A stretch of 64,000 nt of DNA. Source: Dimorphilus gyrociliatus. Its lineage: Eukaryota > Annelida > Polychaeta > Dinophilidae. Under the pieces are notes generated by a model that was given only the letters and a program-made list of their open reading frames with translations, searched no databases and was not told the origin of the DNA. Each line of letters opens with the position of its first letter. Positions within the stretch are counted from its first letter, which is position 1. The stretch lies in NCBI GenBank assembly GCA_904063045.1, contig CAJFCJ010000002.1, forward strand, positions 3,343,891-3,407,890. Reading direction: 5' to 3'. A program made the translations under genes and the position numbers. Below are positions 13,401 through 26,014 of this stretch, one piece after another.

Positions 13401-15349
13401 TATCAATATCTGGTACGTTGTCCAGTTCATCAATCTTTTTAATCAATAACATATATTGTTAGATTTTATGTTATATAAGCGCTCAATTATTTTAAATAAT
13501 AGTATACCCATGAAACTATAAACATTCTAGTATATTGGCCTCGATTGTAGATTCTTGTTCTTAGTTGATTAATTAGATCGACCAAATTCATATTTGGACT
13601 TGCAGTGAGAACATCTCTAACTAATACATTTAAAAGTCCACTGCCATTTCTAACATGTCCATCTGGATCTGCTGCCAACTGAAAAAAAGGCATTCAATTT
13701 AATTACTTACGCTTCGTATGAAAACTAAATAGGAAAGCAGCTGCAGATCGACACCAATACGTTTGTCAATAAAGTAATAAATCAAGTTTGCGAATTTGTG
13801 TCTTTATCAGACTTAAAGATATGATAGAACGGAGAACCAAAGTAAAAAGACTTAAATATCAAGGCGTTTAGGCATTCTGTGTATCTTGGTCAAAGCATAA
13901 CCAATAGTAAAATTTATAAGCATGTTTTATACAAATGGATCATCCGTTTAAAGACGGGATACGCAATCCCTCAACTTAAAATAATATTCAACATTAAAGC
14001 ATGACTAGAGAATGAAATTATATATTGGCTTATTTAGCAATTTGTACTTAAGTGTATATACAAGTATATATATATATATATATATATACAGTATATAAAG
14101 TAAGTTTATTTATTTATTAGTATTTAGCTATTACAGGCCCAAAGCTATAATATTAATAGTATATTTAAGAACACATATACTATCCTCCACTTACTCATCT
14201 ACTTTATAAAAACCGAAATTGCCTCTTACTTTCGCAAAGCGAATAGAGCGGGAAAATGCTTTATTTTAGAATTCTAATTTAAAAAAAAATCTATATATAA
14301 GAATAATTTATATCGATTTTCGTTAAGTTTTCAGTTAAACGTAAAATGCGCAGTCCTTCCTAAAATGAAAAAGCCGTAAATCATGCCCAAAATTATATAT
14401 TTAAATAATATTTCGAACCTACTGGAAAGTATACTTTTGAGTTCAAATTCTACTAAACTAATTATTTACTTTAACTTATAATTTATTTTTCATATTAGAT
14501 GGAATAAGGAAGCAATAAATCCTAGTAACATATGATTGCTGGTAGCACAGTTACAATCTGACGCAATATGTCTTACCCGACTCAATCCATCAAAAACCTC
14601 ATTAAAATGAGGCAGAAATCCATCTCGTGCAATTTTAATGATATTATATAAAGCCTCGCATCCAAAATAGCGAACATTTCTATCCGAATCATGAAAGCAT
14701 GTTAAAACTGGCTCTATTAGTTTCGAAATAAATTCTTTCGACTCCTGAAATTAAACAAATAATAAAAATATTGAAACTTATTCAATTAATTATTATAGAG
14801 CGCTAGTACGGTGTATAGGAGAGTAAATATTGCAGTCGCGCCCTAGACACCAATATGAGCACAGAAACGCAATACAGCTATAAACTTTTACCTGCAAACG
14901 ATTGCGGAAGGTTTGTCTATTTTACATTATAAATTTTCTATGAAATTAAGTCTAGGTAGTGTTGTATTTTAATTTATTATAAATATTGCCGTCATTTAAG
15001 AAAAAACGAATGTAATATTTCAATGTTTCGCTTCCTATTTTCTGTAAGCAGTGGTAGTTTACACAAGAGAGTTTCTCTTAATATTTCTTCGTCTCCAAAT
15101 CAACAAACGTAATTAATCGATCTTTCAACGACAAACCCTCAGGCCAACAATATACCTCGTAACAATTGTATGAGGTCTCAGGTGAAACGCGAAGCCTTAA
15201 AGGGAAAACGCCGGGGCTGAGACGCAGATATGACCGCCTTAATATTCATTTCAAAGTAAAATTTCTATTCTAGAGAACTAAAAATTCCTACTTTAGAAAA
15301 GTAGAGATTGTATAGATATTAATATTCTAGATATATGCGGTATATACAG

Positions 15350-15381
<32 letters not shown>

Positions 15382-17201
15382 AATAGAGCAATTGATGTCT
15401 GCAGACGTCTACAGAGAAACGGCAAATAGCCAACAGGTTATACCAAATTTTCTCCTTTCTTGTCATTAAAAGGTCACCTTATCCAGGCGGGCAAAAAAAA
15501 TACTAAGCGATGGGAATGTAAATGTGCAGACGGTATTGCAGACTAGATTATCGATAGAGAGATTAAGAATGGGTTGAAAGAATTAGTCCTTTTTTAAATA
15601 TTCCTCTAAACTGACGATAAAAAGAAGTAGTTATTTTAACCGTTTAATAATGCACATAGTGTGTTTTTATCCTAGAATTAACTCGAACGGATAATTTTAA
15701 TAAATTTAGATGTTATAATAAATAAATATCAATATACATATAAATATAATTTAATGACTGGTTTCCTGAGTTAAGAGCAGTGTCCTTTATAACTTGACCT
15801 TTAAATAGATAGGTTAGATAATATTAGGCCCTCTTGAGTTTTTCTCATTAGAATGGGTAAAGATAGAAATGTTCCGACTTATGTTTTTTACTTACAAACA
15901 AATAGTAGCGACAAAAAACAAAATCACAGTTCGGGTCTAAGATAAAATCAATTCTCTTTACCCTAAATTTAGACCATTTTCGTAAATTTTCAAAAGAGAT
16001 TTTGTCCATTAAGGCCAATACTAGGATGTACACGAGTCAGAATTCTTTAACTAAATTTTTTCTCCTCTTTACTCCTTTTTAACTAAACGAGAAAAGTTAA
16101 ACGGCTAAATTGACCAATTCTATATGCTTAAAAAGAGCGAAGAAAGAGGGCAAAGACGCGATAAACATGCAATATCCAAGATATTTTTAAAGCTTTGAGT
16201 TTGTGTGAATTGAAGGGTAAAATATACTAGCGAAAGAAAACCATCTAATATCTATGAAGAAGGAAGAGAAAGGAGGATGAGAAAAAGTTCTATATAAGTA
16301 AAAGGACTTTAAGGATTACTTTTATCATCCACATCAATAACAGATAATGAATAACATATATTTATTTGTATACTTTATACTATTGAATAAAATGATATAT
16401 CTAACACAGCTATTTATTCATCTCACCATTCATCTGTAAATAATAATATACAATATTCTGCACCCAAGCATTTCATTATTATAGTAACTAATATTGCTGT
16501 TTTACCAGTTATTTCACATTACTAAGTGCAAAATTCACCTAGTTTTAGTTTTATAGACTTTATATACCTATTAGCAGCAAAGGACATGTCTGGCTGAAGG
16601 CTCAGGAAATGAGTCGGTGTTGGGAAGTCAATAAATTATAGAACTAAATTCGCTAATACCTTTTTAAATATTATAATTAATTATTATATAATTACTGAAT
16701 AAAAGTATTGTAAATATTGTCTATCGATTCTATTGATGATGTACTATTTATAAACAGCGGTTTGTAAGCTATACAGTATCACAAAAAGATATTGAAATTC
16801 GTTAACGAGATGGCTTACCTTTCCTAAAGCAGTTGTTGTTGCAGCAAGAGCTATTAATCCTCCTAGTCGAGTGTTTATATTATGTGACATGGCATAATCT
16901 CGTCCTAGTATATCAATTATCTGAGTGATTTGCTTTATTTCATTTTTCCTGACTAGATCTTTAACGATGCTAAAATATTTATTACAAGATATTAAAAATA
17001 CTAAATTGCATTAATCAATTAATTAGAGATCACAATGTAATAATACCATATATATAATCAAAATAGAAAAAAATTGTTGTCAAATAACCCTAATATCACT
17101 CACCGTTCGACTTCTAAAGCCGCTGCTTTACGTTTATCATAAATTTTGTCGCTTAATCCCCGAATAACCGAGGCTGGAAAAAATTCTTGAATAGATGACA
17201 T
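10486..17201 (-). CDS. VAC14: VAC14, PIKfyve complex scaffold
   Basis: VAC14 is the HEAT-repeat scaffold that holds the lipid kinase PIKfyve and phosphatase FIG4 together to make PI(3,5)P2 on endolysosomal membranes. Twelve exons: 17201-17104, 16969-16819, 14744-14577, 13678-13508, 13434-13325, 13261-13152, 13081-12941, 12818-12738, 11877-11763, 11697-10871, 10807-10663 and 10594-10486. Phases agree throughout and give 741 aa (human 782). Family-specific stretches run in order: ALEVERIVKDLV, IEPVLTCFHDSDRNVRYF, CEALYNIIKIAR, LAADPDG, LPQLLDGLFQILGDN, LLPCLAYEE, an acidic linker, LVQLVESPIFA, LYGILMLLPQS and LQCIPPQS. The last exon encodes INFSELLNIF, matching the VAC14 tail, and ends at TAG. 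The start Met opens MSSIQEFFPASVIRGL, as expected for an N-terminus. Two introns exceed 1.8 kb (14745-16818) or 0.8 kb (13679-14576, 11878-12737); the rest are short. Confidence 0.96.
14066..14089. repeat. TA dinucleotide microsatellite
   Basis: A run of about 12 TA units lies inside a VAC14 intron. Two similar runs are at 15351-15378 and 49907-49927. This is simple sequence. Confidence 0.9.
15351..15378. repeat. AT dinucleotide microsatellite
   Basis: A run of about 14 AT units in the largest VAC14 intron (14745-16818). No gene is seen elsewhere in this intron; the open frame at 15848-16033 is unsupported. Confidence 0.9.
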
Positions 17202-17559
17202 TGTTAATAAACTAAATTGACTTTTATATATGAATGTTTAAAATTTTCTTTTAGTTTTTTCAAAGCGATCATTTAATTCGATCACGTGACTATTAGTAAT
17301 GTTTCCCAGTGTCAACCAGTTTATTTTCACTGTTGAAATAGCAACAACTTCATCCAAGAAAATTTCAATTTTCGTCTATTTAAATGTAGGCCTAGCAATC
17401 AGGTCATTTGTCAAATGGAACGTAGGATTCTTAAAAGAAATTAATAAAGTAATTATAATTTTATTTCTAACATAACGTTATTTCTATGCTTTGTAAATAA
17501 ATCGATATTGTTAATTTTTTTGTTAATTAACTTTTTTTTATTAATATAGACAATCTTTA
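17202..17559. promoter_or_regulatory. divergent promoter with CLEAR-like E-box
   Basis: This 358-bp gap separates the start codons of VAC14 (minus) and the MARVEL-like gene (plus), so both promoters must lie here. ATCACGTGAC at 17281-17290 matches nine of ten positions of the CLEAR element GTCACGTGAC, bound in animals by TFEB/MITF factors that drive lysosomal genes. VAC14 works on lysosomes, which makes the match plausible; binding is inferred. Confidence 0.5.
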
Positions 17560-18428
17560 ATGGGGGATGAACAGAATGGAACAAATGCAGAGCAACCATT
17601 TCTCTCTGAAAAAATAGTTGAAGGTCATCCGTTGATCATTCGATTCGATGCTGCTTACGCAAAAAGCTGTATCGGAATAGTTCATTTGTTTATCTCTGTA
17701 AGTTTGTAAACCGATCACTATTCTTAAATTATCGTTTTACAACAGCCTTTACATAATTTTAACGCTATCTCACACATTGATTACTTCCTTTTAACACCTC
17801 AAATTTTTCTAGCTAAACAAACTGCTTTTTAAAGTCTTTTTTTTTACATTTAAAATCTATCCAGCTACTAAGCTTGTCTGGTTTGGCTTGCCTGACAACC
17901 AGTAATTCTTATTATGGGACTTATCTGCACCTGCCTTTATCGTGGCATCACCGATGTTACGTTTTTACAACGGTCTTGTCATTCTTAATATCGTTTACCA
18001 TCTACTTTCTGAACGTTACTGCAATAGTTTCTGCTTTTAAGAGGAAATGGCATTTACTTGTAAGCTAAATCGATTTAAAATGAAAATCTCTTAAATTAAT
18101 TTTATCCACATAATCTATTTTTTTTTTAAAAACAGAATGCAATCGTTTTTGGTTTGGTTTCTTTTATATCGTTCTTTTCCTCATCACTAGTTGCAAGTGC
18201 CATAACATTTTACACAAATTTTGACCAAAAGAGAATACCACGTACAACAATACACCACCTGGCTGCAGCAGCCGTAAGAATAATTCTAACTATGCTTACT
18301 GCTAATTAATCGTGACCTGTTTTTTTTTTCTTTAGATTGCTGGCTACGGGTATACAATTTTATTAGCATGTGCAACATTTCACGGCGTTCTTAGATGGCG
18401 TCAATCAACTCCAGCCACACCATCTTAA
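17560..18428 (+). CDS. four-pass MARVEL-like membrane protein
   Basis: Four exons: 17560-17697, 17865-18059, 18136-18273 and 18336-18428, all with GT..AG ends and phase-0 junctions, give 187 aa. An acidic polar N-terminus of about 35 residues precedes four hydrophobic segments, roughly residues 37-60, 75-100, 112-138 and 147-170. A basic loop (FKRKWHL) follows segment 2 and a short polar tail ends in TPATPS. Short N and C tails with four evenly spaced segments are typical of MARVEL/MAL/CMTM or similar tetraspan vesicle proteins. I cannot name the subfamily, and a generic tetraspan family remains possible. The start ATG is the first in frame and lies 358 bp from the VAC14 start, transcribed divergently. 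An AATAAA lies about 150 nt after the stop. Confidence 0.75.
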
Positions 18429-18939
18429 TTAGTCATATACTTTATATATTAACTACAAAGCTACAGGGATCAAGCTCATCGATATTGTTATGGGTTTTTA
18501 CTGAATATACTTAATGATAGATGGAATATATATTCATTTGTTTATTTAATTAAAAAACACGTAAAAGACTTAAATGAATTACAATAAAAAACGAAAATAT
18601 AAAAAAATTTAAGATCTTCAAATTCGAAAATAAAAAATTTCAACAATTTTGAGAAATCATACTTTAAACTGGGTTTTCAGCACAGTAAACAGCAATGAAA
18701 TAAAACTAATCACTAACAGATATGGATAAACAAATTTTAGTAAAAAAATTAAAAGAAAGCATTCCATTTTCATATAAAAAAAATAGGAAAAGTAGATGCA
18801 TAGAAACGTGACTGGATAATGTTATGTTGTTCTTTGAGTATTCGTATAGAGGACATTTCTGCGTATATATCGTGCTTAGTGTCAATGGCTCTTTCATTTC
18901 ACAGTTATTTGCTAGCTTTAAAAAGTGTCCTTCCTTTCC
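18429..18939. other. 3' flank of MARVEL-like gene, no gene seen
   Basis: AT-rich sequence. The overlapping open frames at 18706-18942 (minus) and 18824-19033 (plus) are low-complexity and unsupported, and the second runs into an ABCC remnant on the opposite strand. Confidence 0.6.
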
Positions 18940-19850
18940 CATCAGTCTAATAGGGCTACCGCTTTTAACAATTTTATCATTATCTATTACAATGTTTGTA
19001 TCATATTTTTTGTTATTAACTTATAAGCAGTAATTATCATTGGGTATCTTTTGAAATGACTTTTCAATATCTCTAGGATATTTTTGTCTGTCTGATTATC
19101 AACGCATCCTATAGGTATATCGATCACTATGATGAGATTTTTCTTTAGAAACTTTTCGCACGCTAAATCGTTGTCTATATTCTACAGTCAGGTAATTCTC
19201 CCTTCCTTAATTTAATACTCACTTTATTCATCTTTAGTTTGACCTCGATTTAATAATTGAGCTTTTAAATGGAAATTAAAAAATCTCAAAGAGGCAATAG
19301 AATAATTTTGTGTTAACTTTGATAGATTTCTATGAATTCACAAATAATTGAATGACGATTGTAAATGTTATATCATTTCTTTAGACACTATAAGTTCTTA
19401 GCTTTCTAAAACATTTTATTGTTAGAATACAACGTACAACATATCTGTTTGCATTCATATGTTTGATCAATTGTTTCACATCCTTTAAATTCGCTAGACC
19501 CCTATGGTAAGTAAAGAAATTAATAAAACAGACAAGTAAACAGGTATAAATCATTAATAATTAAATATTGTTCAAGGGTAAGCATCCAAAATTTAGCTCG
19601 ATATGATCAAATAGGTTTACAGCAAAACTGTCAACAAAGCCCAGATTTCGAGAAAACCTATTAAGTATTCTTCCTTTCGGATTGATAATAAAGAATCTCA
19701 TCGGGATAGTCATTATCTTCTTAAACATACTATTATGCAGATTTACAGAAGAAAGAGAAGAGTTAATGGTAAAAGCTATTGATGAACTGCTTCTGGGAAG
19801 CTCATTAAAAATAATACAAGGAGTATTCATAAATGATTGAACTTTTTATT
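18940..19850 (-). pseudogene. decayed ABCC transporter remnant
   Basis: Pieces appear in the correct minus-strand order. 19830-19561 resembles the start of transmembrane domain 2 of gene A (SVNLHNSMFKKIMTIPMRFF, then NPKGRILNRFSR). About 19500-19380 matches the next part, including a coupling-region remnant. About 19195-18945 matches the end of NBD2, including the Walker B and D-loop zone near 19115-19125 on the plus strand. Stops, frameshifts and internal deletions break all of it, and the first domain and NBD1 are missing. It is closest to neighbouring gene A, so it is probably a dead tandem copy. The 270-bp open frame in the TMD2 part is only a leftover. Confidence 0.85.
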
Positions 19851-21754
19851 TTAGTTTGAGAGACATTTTGTAGATATACCACAAGTTTTCATTAATGTAT
19901 AAATCAATATAAATAGAATTAGAAACAATGAAATTAATACAAAATGTTCAATTAAAAATAATCAAAATTGTTGTTATTATAAATCCAATACATCTCTCTT
20001 CATCATCTAAAAATTATATTCTTTAAATAATTTATTTATCTAGATAAATTGTCTTTGATTTAGAAAATGGATACTACAACTATTGCAAAAATTTGTAGGT
20101 TAAGAATGATATTGAGTATATTTGCTGTAAAAGTATGTAGTTTTTTCTACATCAATTAAACATACAGAGAGATATATTATGCTGTTTAGCGTTGACATGA
20201 CTTTTTTATCTATAAAATTAATTAATTCTATCAATTTTATACTACAAATTAAGCACTCCGCGATTCACAATTACTCTATATATAGTATGAGTATCGAAAA
20301 TCTACTTTCTTTTCCTCTAAGCACCGTAAAAGATACCACAAATTAATTTCTAAAGAGCTGAAGTGCCCGAATTTTCATTTACTAAGAAGGAGCATCTGTT
20401 AATATGGCTATAAAATACATTTTGTATATGCTATTTACTATCTAAATAATGAAGCAATGTAATGTAAAAGGGTACAAACATTCGAAATATTGCCTAGCGT
20501 ATTTTTTTAAAAAATGAGTGAGTTTATACAACTTAAAAAAAGAATATTAACATTATATAATCGCAATCAACTCAATTGACATTATTGGATATATAAAATA
20601 AAAAAACTAAATATGTTTTATCATAAATATTGATTTGTTACGCCTTCAATCATTATCTATCAAACTACTCGGTAAAATATTAGGAATTAGTTAGGAGTTT
20701 TACGAAAATACCTTTTTAAAATAGTATTGAGAAAAGTCGATAAATTTAATAAGATGATTCAGAATTATGCTTAAATTTTTCGCCTCTTAAAACTCAATTG
20801 TTAGCGCTAAGAATAGAATTCTCTTCAATTATGTAATCATAAGAGTTTCAAATTTAAAAGTTTTTCATTTAGCAATAAGTATAAATCTTCAGTAACTTAA
20901 ATAGCTTTATTAAAAAACGTGAAATACTTGTTAAACTGGTTTAACAGTGGTTATAACAGACTTTTTTAAATTGATATGTCATACATGAATAATATGCAAA
21001 TTGAAATTTTTTATGAATCATCTTTGAATAAGCATAATGAAACTTTCTTAATCGTTTTCAGCAGTTTATTATTCATCATTATTCTTTACATAACTTTAGA
21101 CAAGAGTTGTTAATTTCAATGCATCGTATATGTGAACACACAAATTAAACATAAAAGAGCAAAAATAGAGTATAAAATTGGATAATTTTCATCCTGAAAC
21201 TCCTATTGTTATTACACATAAAAGCTTGTATTTCTATTGCGAAACAGATATATCGAATAACTCAAATCTCCTGGGGTCGAACGAAAAGAAATCTTTTAGA
21301 TTTAGTATTAGCAAAGAAAAGATAGAAATATATACATTAGCATCAATATATTTGATATACAGAATGTATAATAATCGTGATAAATAATGACGTATATTTT
21401 CTTTATAACTATCTTTCAAAGTGTAATTTGAGGATTTTTTAGAAGATGTATGCTTATTTCTATAGAAAGCGTTTAGCATAGATATTGTATTCTTCCGTTC
21501 AAATATTTATTGTATAATTAAACATTACATTTTACTAAGCAAGCACACGGTTAGCACAAATTTATTTATTATTTCATATAAGAGTGGACTAAATTGCCTA
21601 AAGTATTTATTAATTTATTATAGCCTTTATATTTTCAAGCAGTTTACAATTTAGAAATAATAATGTAAATTCTTTATAGATGTTTAATCCTACTCTTCCA
21701 GCCTTTTTTAACTAAAGTTATTTCCTTTAAGAACATAGTGAAGTTGTCTATTTC
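19851..21754. other. gene-free AT-rich spacer
   Basis: No gene, RNA or mobile element was recognised. The opposed open frames at 21178-21387 and 21234-21479 overlap each other and have no family resemblance. The sequence probably includes the 3' end of ABCC gene A. Confidence 0.6.
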
Positions 21755-24700
21755 TTAACTATTGGCAAGTGTGTATAAATATTCTTTCTTTTCCATTAGA
21801 TCATTATAACTACCACTTTCAACAATTTGACCATTATACATAACAATGATTCTATCACAATGTTTTATTGTTTCTAACCTATGAGCAATGATTATCATCG
21901 TACACTTTTTGAATTGAATTTTCAATATCTCTTGAATGTTTTTATCCGTTTTATTATCAACGTTTGCTGTAGCCTCGTCGATCACTAACAAGTGACTTTT
22001 CTTTAAAATTGCTCGAGCTAAGCAAAATAGCTGTCTCTCTCCAACGCTCAGATTTTTTCCTCCTTCCATAATTTGGGAGTCAAGTTGTTCCCTTTGATTA
22101 AACACTCGTTGTGACAATTGAACTTTTTCCAAACATGACCATATCTCATCATCAGTATATGTATCAAAAGGATCTAGGTTAGACCTGAATGATCCAGAGA
22201 ACAAAATAGGATCTTGTGGTATAACCGAAATCGCTGATCTAGATTTGCTTAACTCTAAATTATTTACAATATCGATATCGTCTAAAATAATTTGTCCCTC
22301 TATTTTAGTCAACTGAAAGAGGGCGGCAAGAAGAGAACTCTTCCCTGCTCCAGTTCTTCCAACAACTCCAATCTGTTTGTAAAATTGAAATTAGATATAT
22401 TAGTTTATAATGAAGACTTTCGACTTTGTATGTTATAAACATTTGACTTACTTTTTCTCCTGTTTTAATTTCGAAATTTAATGACTTGAGAACTAAAGGC
22501 AATCCTTCATCATATCTCAAAGAAACATTTTTAAATTTAATATGTCCATTTTGAGGCCAAGATGGTGATTTTTCCACGGAATTGTCAATTTTATCCTGTT
22601 CTTGACTAAGTGTCGAGTATTGTGTAATTCTTTGAACTGATACCATCTGAAATAACAAAAGAAATATGACCGTGAACTTTATTAACATTTTAAAAAATGA
22701 ATACCTACCGCAATATCGAAATCTGCCATAATTTTGAGTGAAAATTGAAAAGCATCGAACGTACTACAAAGATAAGTGATTACCAATGCTGATATTACAG
22801 GATTAAAGGATGATGAAAAGAAAATTATCGTAAGTACTACAATCAGAACGAAAACCAACACTATTGTTGAATAAATCTGTTGACAAAACTTAACAAAAGT
22901 TTCTAATAATAAAGCAGTATTGCTGTGTTGATTTGAAGCTTCATAAAATTTCTCCATGTAAACTTGTTCTTTTTCAAAACATCTTATTGTCAGAATACCA
23001 CTTAAAACATTATCAATCTGTTCGTATATAGGTGTTCTATCCATTGCCTCAAATCTCTTTAATTCGCTAGATATAGGTGACAGCTTTCTAAATGAATAAA
23101 ATAGTAACGCTATAAGAATGGCAGCCGGAAAAATCAAATAATAAATATTGACTATTGCAAGAGTTATTATGAATGTTATTAGTCCAAAATAGAATACAAT
23201 TTGATCAAGTAGATCAACCACAAGTGTATCAACAAACCCAATATCTCGAGAAAACCTATTTAATATTCTTCCTTTGGGATTGCTATTAAAGAACCTCATT
23301 GGTATTGTCATTATCTTTCTAAACATTCTGTTATGTAGATTTACAGAGCAGAAAGATATGTTTATGGTAAATAGCCACTGACGAACTGTCTCTAGAAAAA
23401 CCATTAAAAATAATACACAGATAATTCCATAAATGGATGAAACTTCAAATGCATGCTTCGAGAAATAACTTAGAGACAAGTCGCAGGTTGTCACCAAGAT
23501 AAAAATCAGGACAAATAGAGTAAGAAAAAATCCTATCAATAGGTAACTTCCATTTTTAAAATAGTTATAATATGTTTTTAGTCCAGCAAATCCAGTGCTG
23601 CTGTCTTCCTCTTCTATAAATTGTTCTTCGTAGGAAGTATCATCTGACTTTTGTTTTGAATGTTCACACTTAAATTTTTTAATAGAGGATGCTGCTACTT
23701 CTCTGCATATTCCATTTTCTAATTCAAAAACAACATCAGCTTGCTTGAGAAGTGAAACTTGATGCGTAACAAGTATAGTTAATTTATCTTTCAAATATCC
23801 TTTTATACATCTAGCCATAATTTCTCCTCCAACTTCCTTATCTAAAGCACTCAGTGGATCATCCAATAAATAAAGGTCAGCAGCTCTGTAGATAGCTCTT
23901 GCTAGAACAATTCTCGCCTTTTGTCCACCACTCAACATAAGACCTCGTTCACCTACCAGCGTTTGATCACCATTTACCCACCCGCTTATGTCCTAATTAG
24001 TAAAATAATAAAAGAAATAAAATAACGTTGTCGTGCTATTCTTAGATATTATAGAAGTTGATATTTTTTTTATAAATATAGGAGTTGATATTGAACTTAC
24101 TTTTTCAAGTGAAGTAGCATGGAGAACTCGTCGATATTTCTTCTCATCAAGTGACTCGTGAAAAAGGATATTTTGTTTTATGGAACCATTGAACAACCAT
24201 GATAGTTGAGGAGCAAATGATATTTTAGATGGACGCCTTAAGAAGCCAGATAAAAGTGGTATTTCTTTCAAAATCGTTAATAATAGCGTTGACTGCATAG
24301 AAAACAATAATATTTACACAAAAATAAAGACTATATTATATTTACTTTTCCGGAACCAACTGAACCATATATACCAATTAATTTGGATTCTGGAGCTTTG
24401 ATTGTCACATCTCTTAAACAGTATTTCAATTTTTCCGAGCATGTATTCTATTTTTAAAAGTAACAGTTAAATTGAGTAAGAGTTAAATTAAATATTTACA
24501 CCTTCCATTCTGTTTTAATTTTACAAGCTGCAAAAACTAAATCATCTCTTTTTAGAGAGGCTTTTTGCTCCAATGAAATTTCCTTTTCATTATCATTTTT
24601 GTCTTGTGCATTTAGTAGTTTCTGAAGAAGATGTATTTAATAATTTACCGTTATACAATAAATTTGTCTAATAACTTACATTAACTCTTCCCATTGAAGA

Positions 24701-26014
24701 TTTTATTTCATTTATTATATAAAAACACAACGGAGCATATTGAAAAATGTCACATTCGGTGAATGAAATGATCAATAAAAGTCGTATATAGATTGGATAA
24801 GTGAAGTTATCTTGACCTAATAATTTGCAAATTGTAATGACCAAAAATGTGCTTAATCGAACTCCAACAATAGCTATTGCTTTATTGAGGTTTCGAAAGA
24901 TGTAAGTATTAAATATTTCCAATATTTCACTTTCCCTTAATTTTTCAAGTGTCTTTATAAAATACTTTTCCCACACTTGCATCTTTATTGTTTGCATACC
25001 AGTCAAGATTTCATTCATGAATAAAATTCTTTTATCACTTTTCTCTGCTATTTTCGCTCTAAAGGAACCTTGCTTAAATCCAAAAAAACACAGAAAACTA
25101 ACAATCGTAAGATTCAAAGAAAAATAACCAAGTGCAGCAAAAGGATTATAAAAGATAGCTATCAAAACTGTAACTATAATTAGTAGTAAACTGCCCGAAA
25201 CAATAGCACCGACATATGATGCAAAGACATACATTTTTTCAACATCAGTTGAAATTGTAGAGAGAATAAATCCTGTTGTTAGTTCATGACTTGCTTGATA
25301 ATCTATTTTCATTGTCTGAGAATTATTTAAAGTACAATTATAGTTTCTCTTTTCTTTAATTTACAAAATACTTTTTCAAATATGCAACAGCTTAAAGCGG
25401 CACGAACAGCAATGGCTCGATATGTCGCAATTAACGTTGATAATTTAGCAAAGAACCCATCACTTAATAAAAAGAATACTGAAAATTTTAATATAATTAG
25501 ATGGTATACTATGAAAAAATATAAAAACTACTTAATGTGAATGTCGCAAGATATGTTGTGTATGTTACTTTATTTTCCAAATCAAAGACTATTTTTTGAA
25601 GTAGAAAGGGAATAATCATTCTAAAAGTGACAGCAAAACTTCTATACAAGTATCCTTTTAAAATGGCTGATTTAGATAAAGTAAACAGATGCTTCAAAAT
25701 AGATATATTCTTTCCATTCTTTCGATCTTTGTCAATTAGCCTGTATTAGTTAATAATTTTTATGGCATTATCAATTAACTACTGATAAACATTAACTAAC
25801 TCTTTCAACGACATGTGTACAGTCTTTGAATCGTACTCCGCTGGTGTAATAAATTTTCGAATGTTATCTTTCCAATTTTTCTTTCGTACAATTCCAAAAA
25901 CCCAGCTAAATATTTTGTTAATAGGTTAGCCTTTTACTTAAATTTGTAATTAACTTACCATTGTAATAAATACGAGATATATCCAGCATTTTCAATAGGA
26001 TGTGCTAAAGGCAT
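21755..26014 (-). CDS. ABCC transporter A (MRP4-like)
   Basis: ATP-driven exporter of the ABCC family, short MRP4 type: TMD1-NBD1-TMD2-NBD2 without an extra N-terminal TMD0. Eleven exons: 26014-25959, 25905-25801, 25740-25532, 25478-25372, 25315-24680, 24621-24502, 24447-24346, 24292-24101, 23992-22709, 22646-22452 and 22372-21755, giving 1207 aa (human ABCC4 1325). NBD1: Walker A GSVGSGK split by an intron before STLL, Q-loop FAPQ, signature LSGGQKARIVLARA, Walker B LYLLDDP with the Asp usual in ABCC NBD1, H-loop VTHQ. NBD2: Walker A GRTGAGKSS, signature LSVGERQ, Walker B LLVIDEATANVD with the catalytic Glu, H-loop IAHR. Both ATP sites look intact. An acidic linker (QFIEEED) leads into TMD2. 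Substrates cannot be read from sequence; known relatives export organic anions, cyclic nucleotides and conjugates. First gene of a four-gene tandem array. Confidence 0.93.

Noticed and set aside
19561-19830. 89-codon frame resembling ABCC TMD2 taken as a small gene
   Set aside because: Flanking pieces of the same domain are present but broken, so it is a leftover of a pseudogene.
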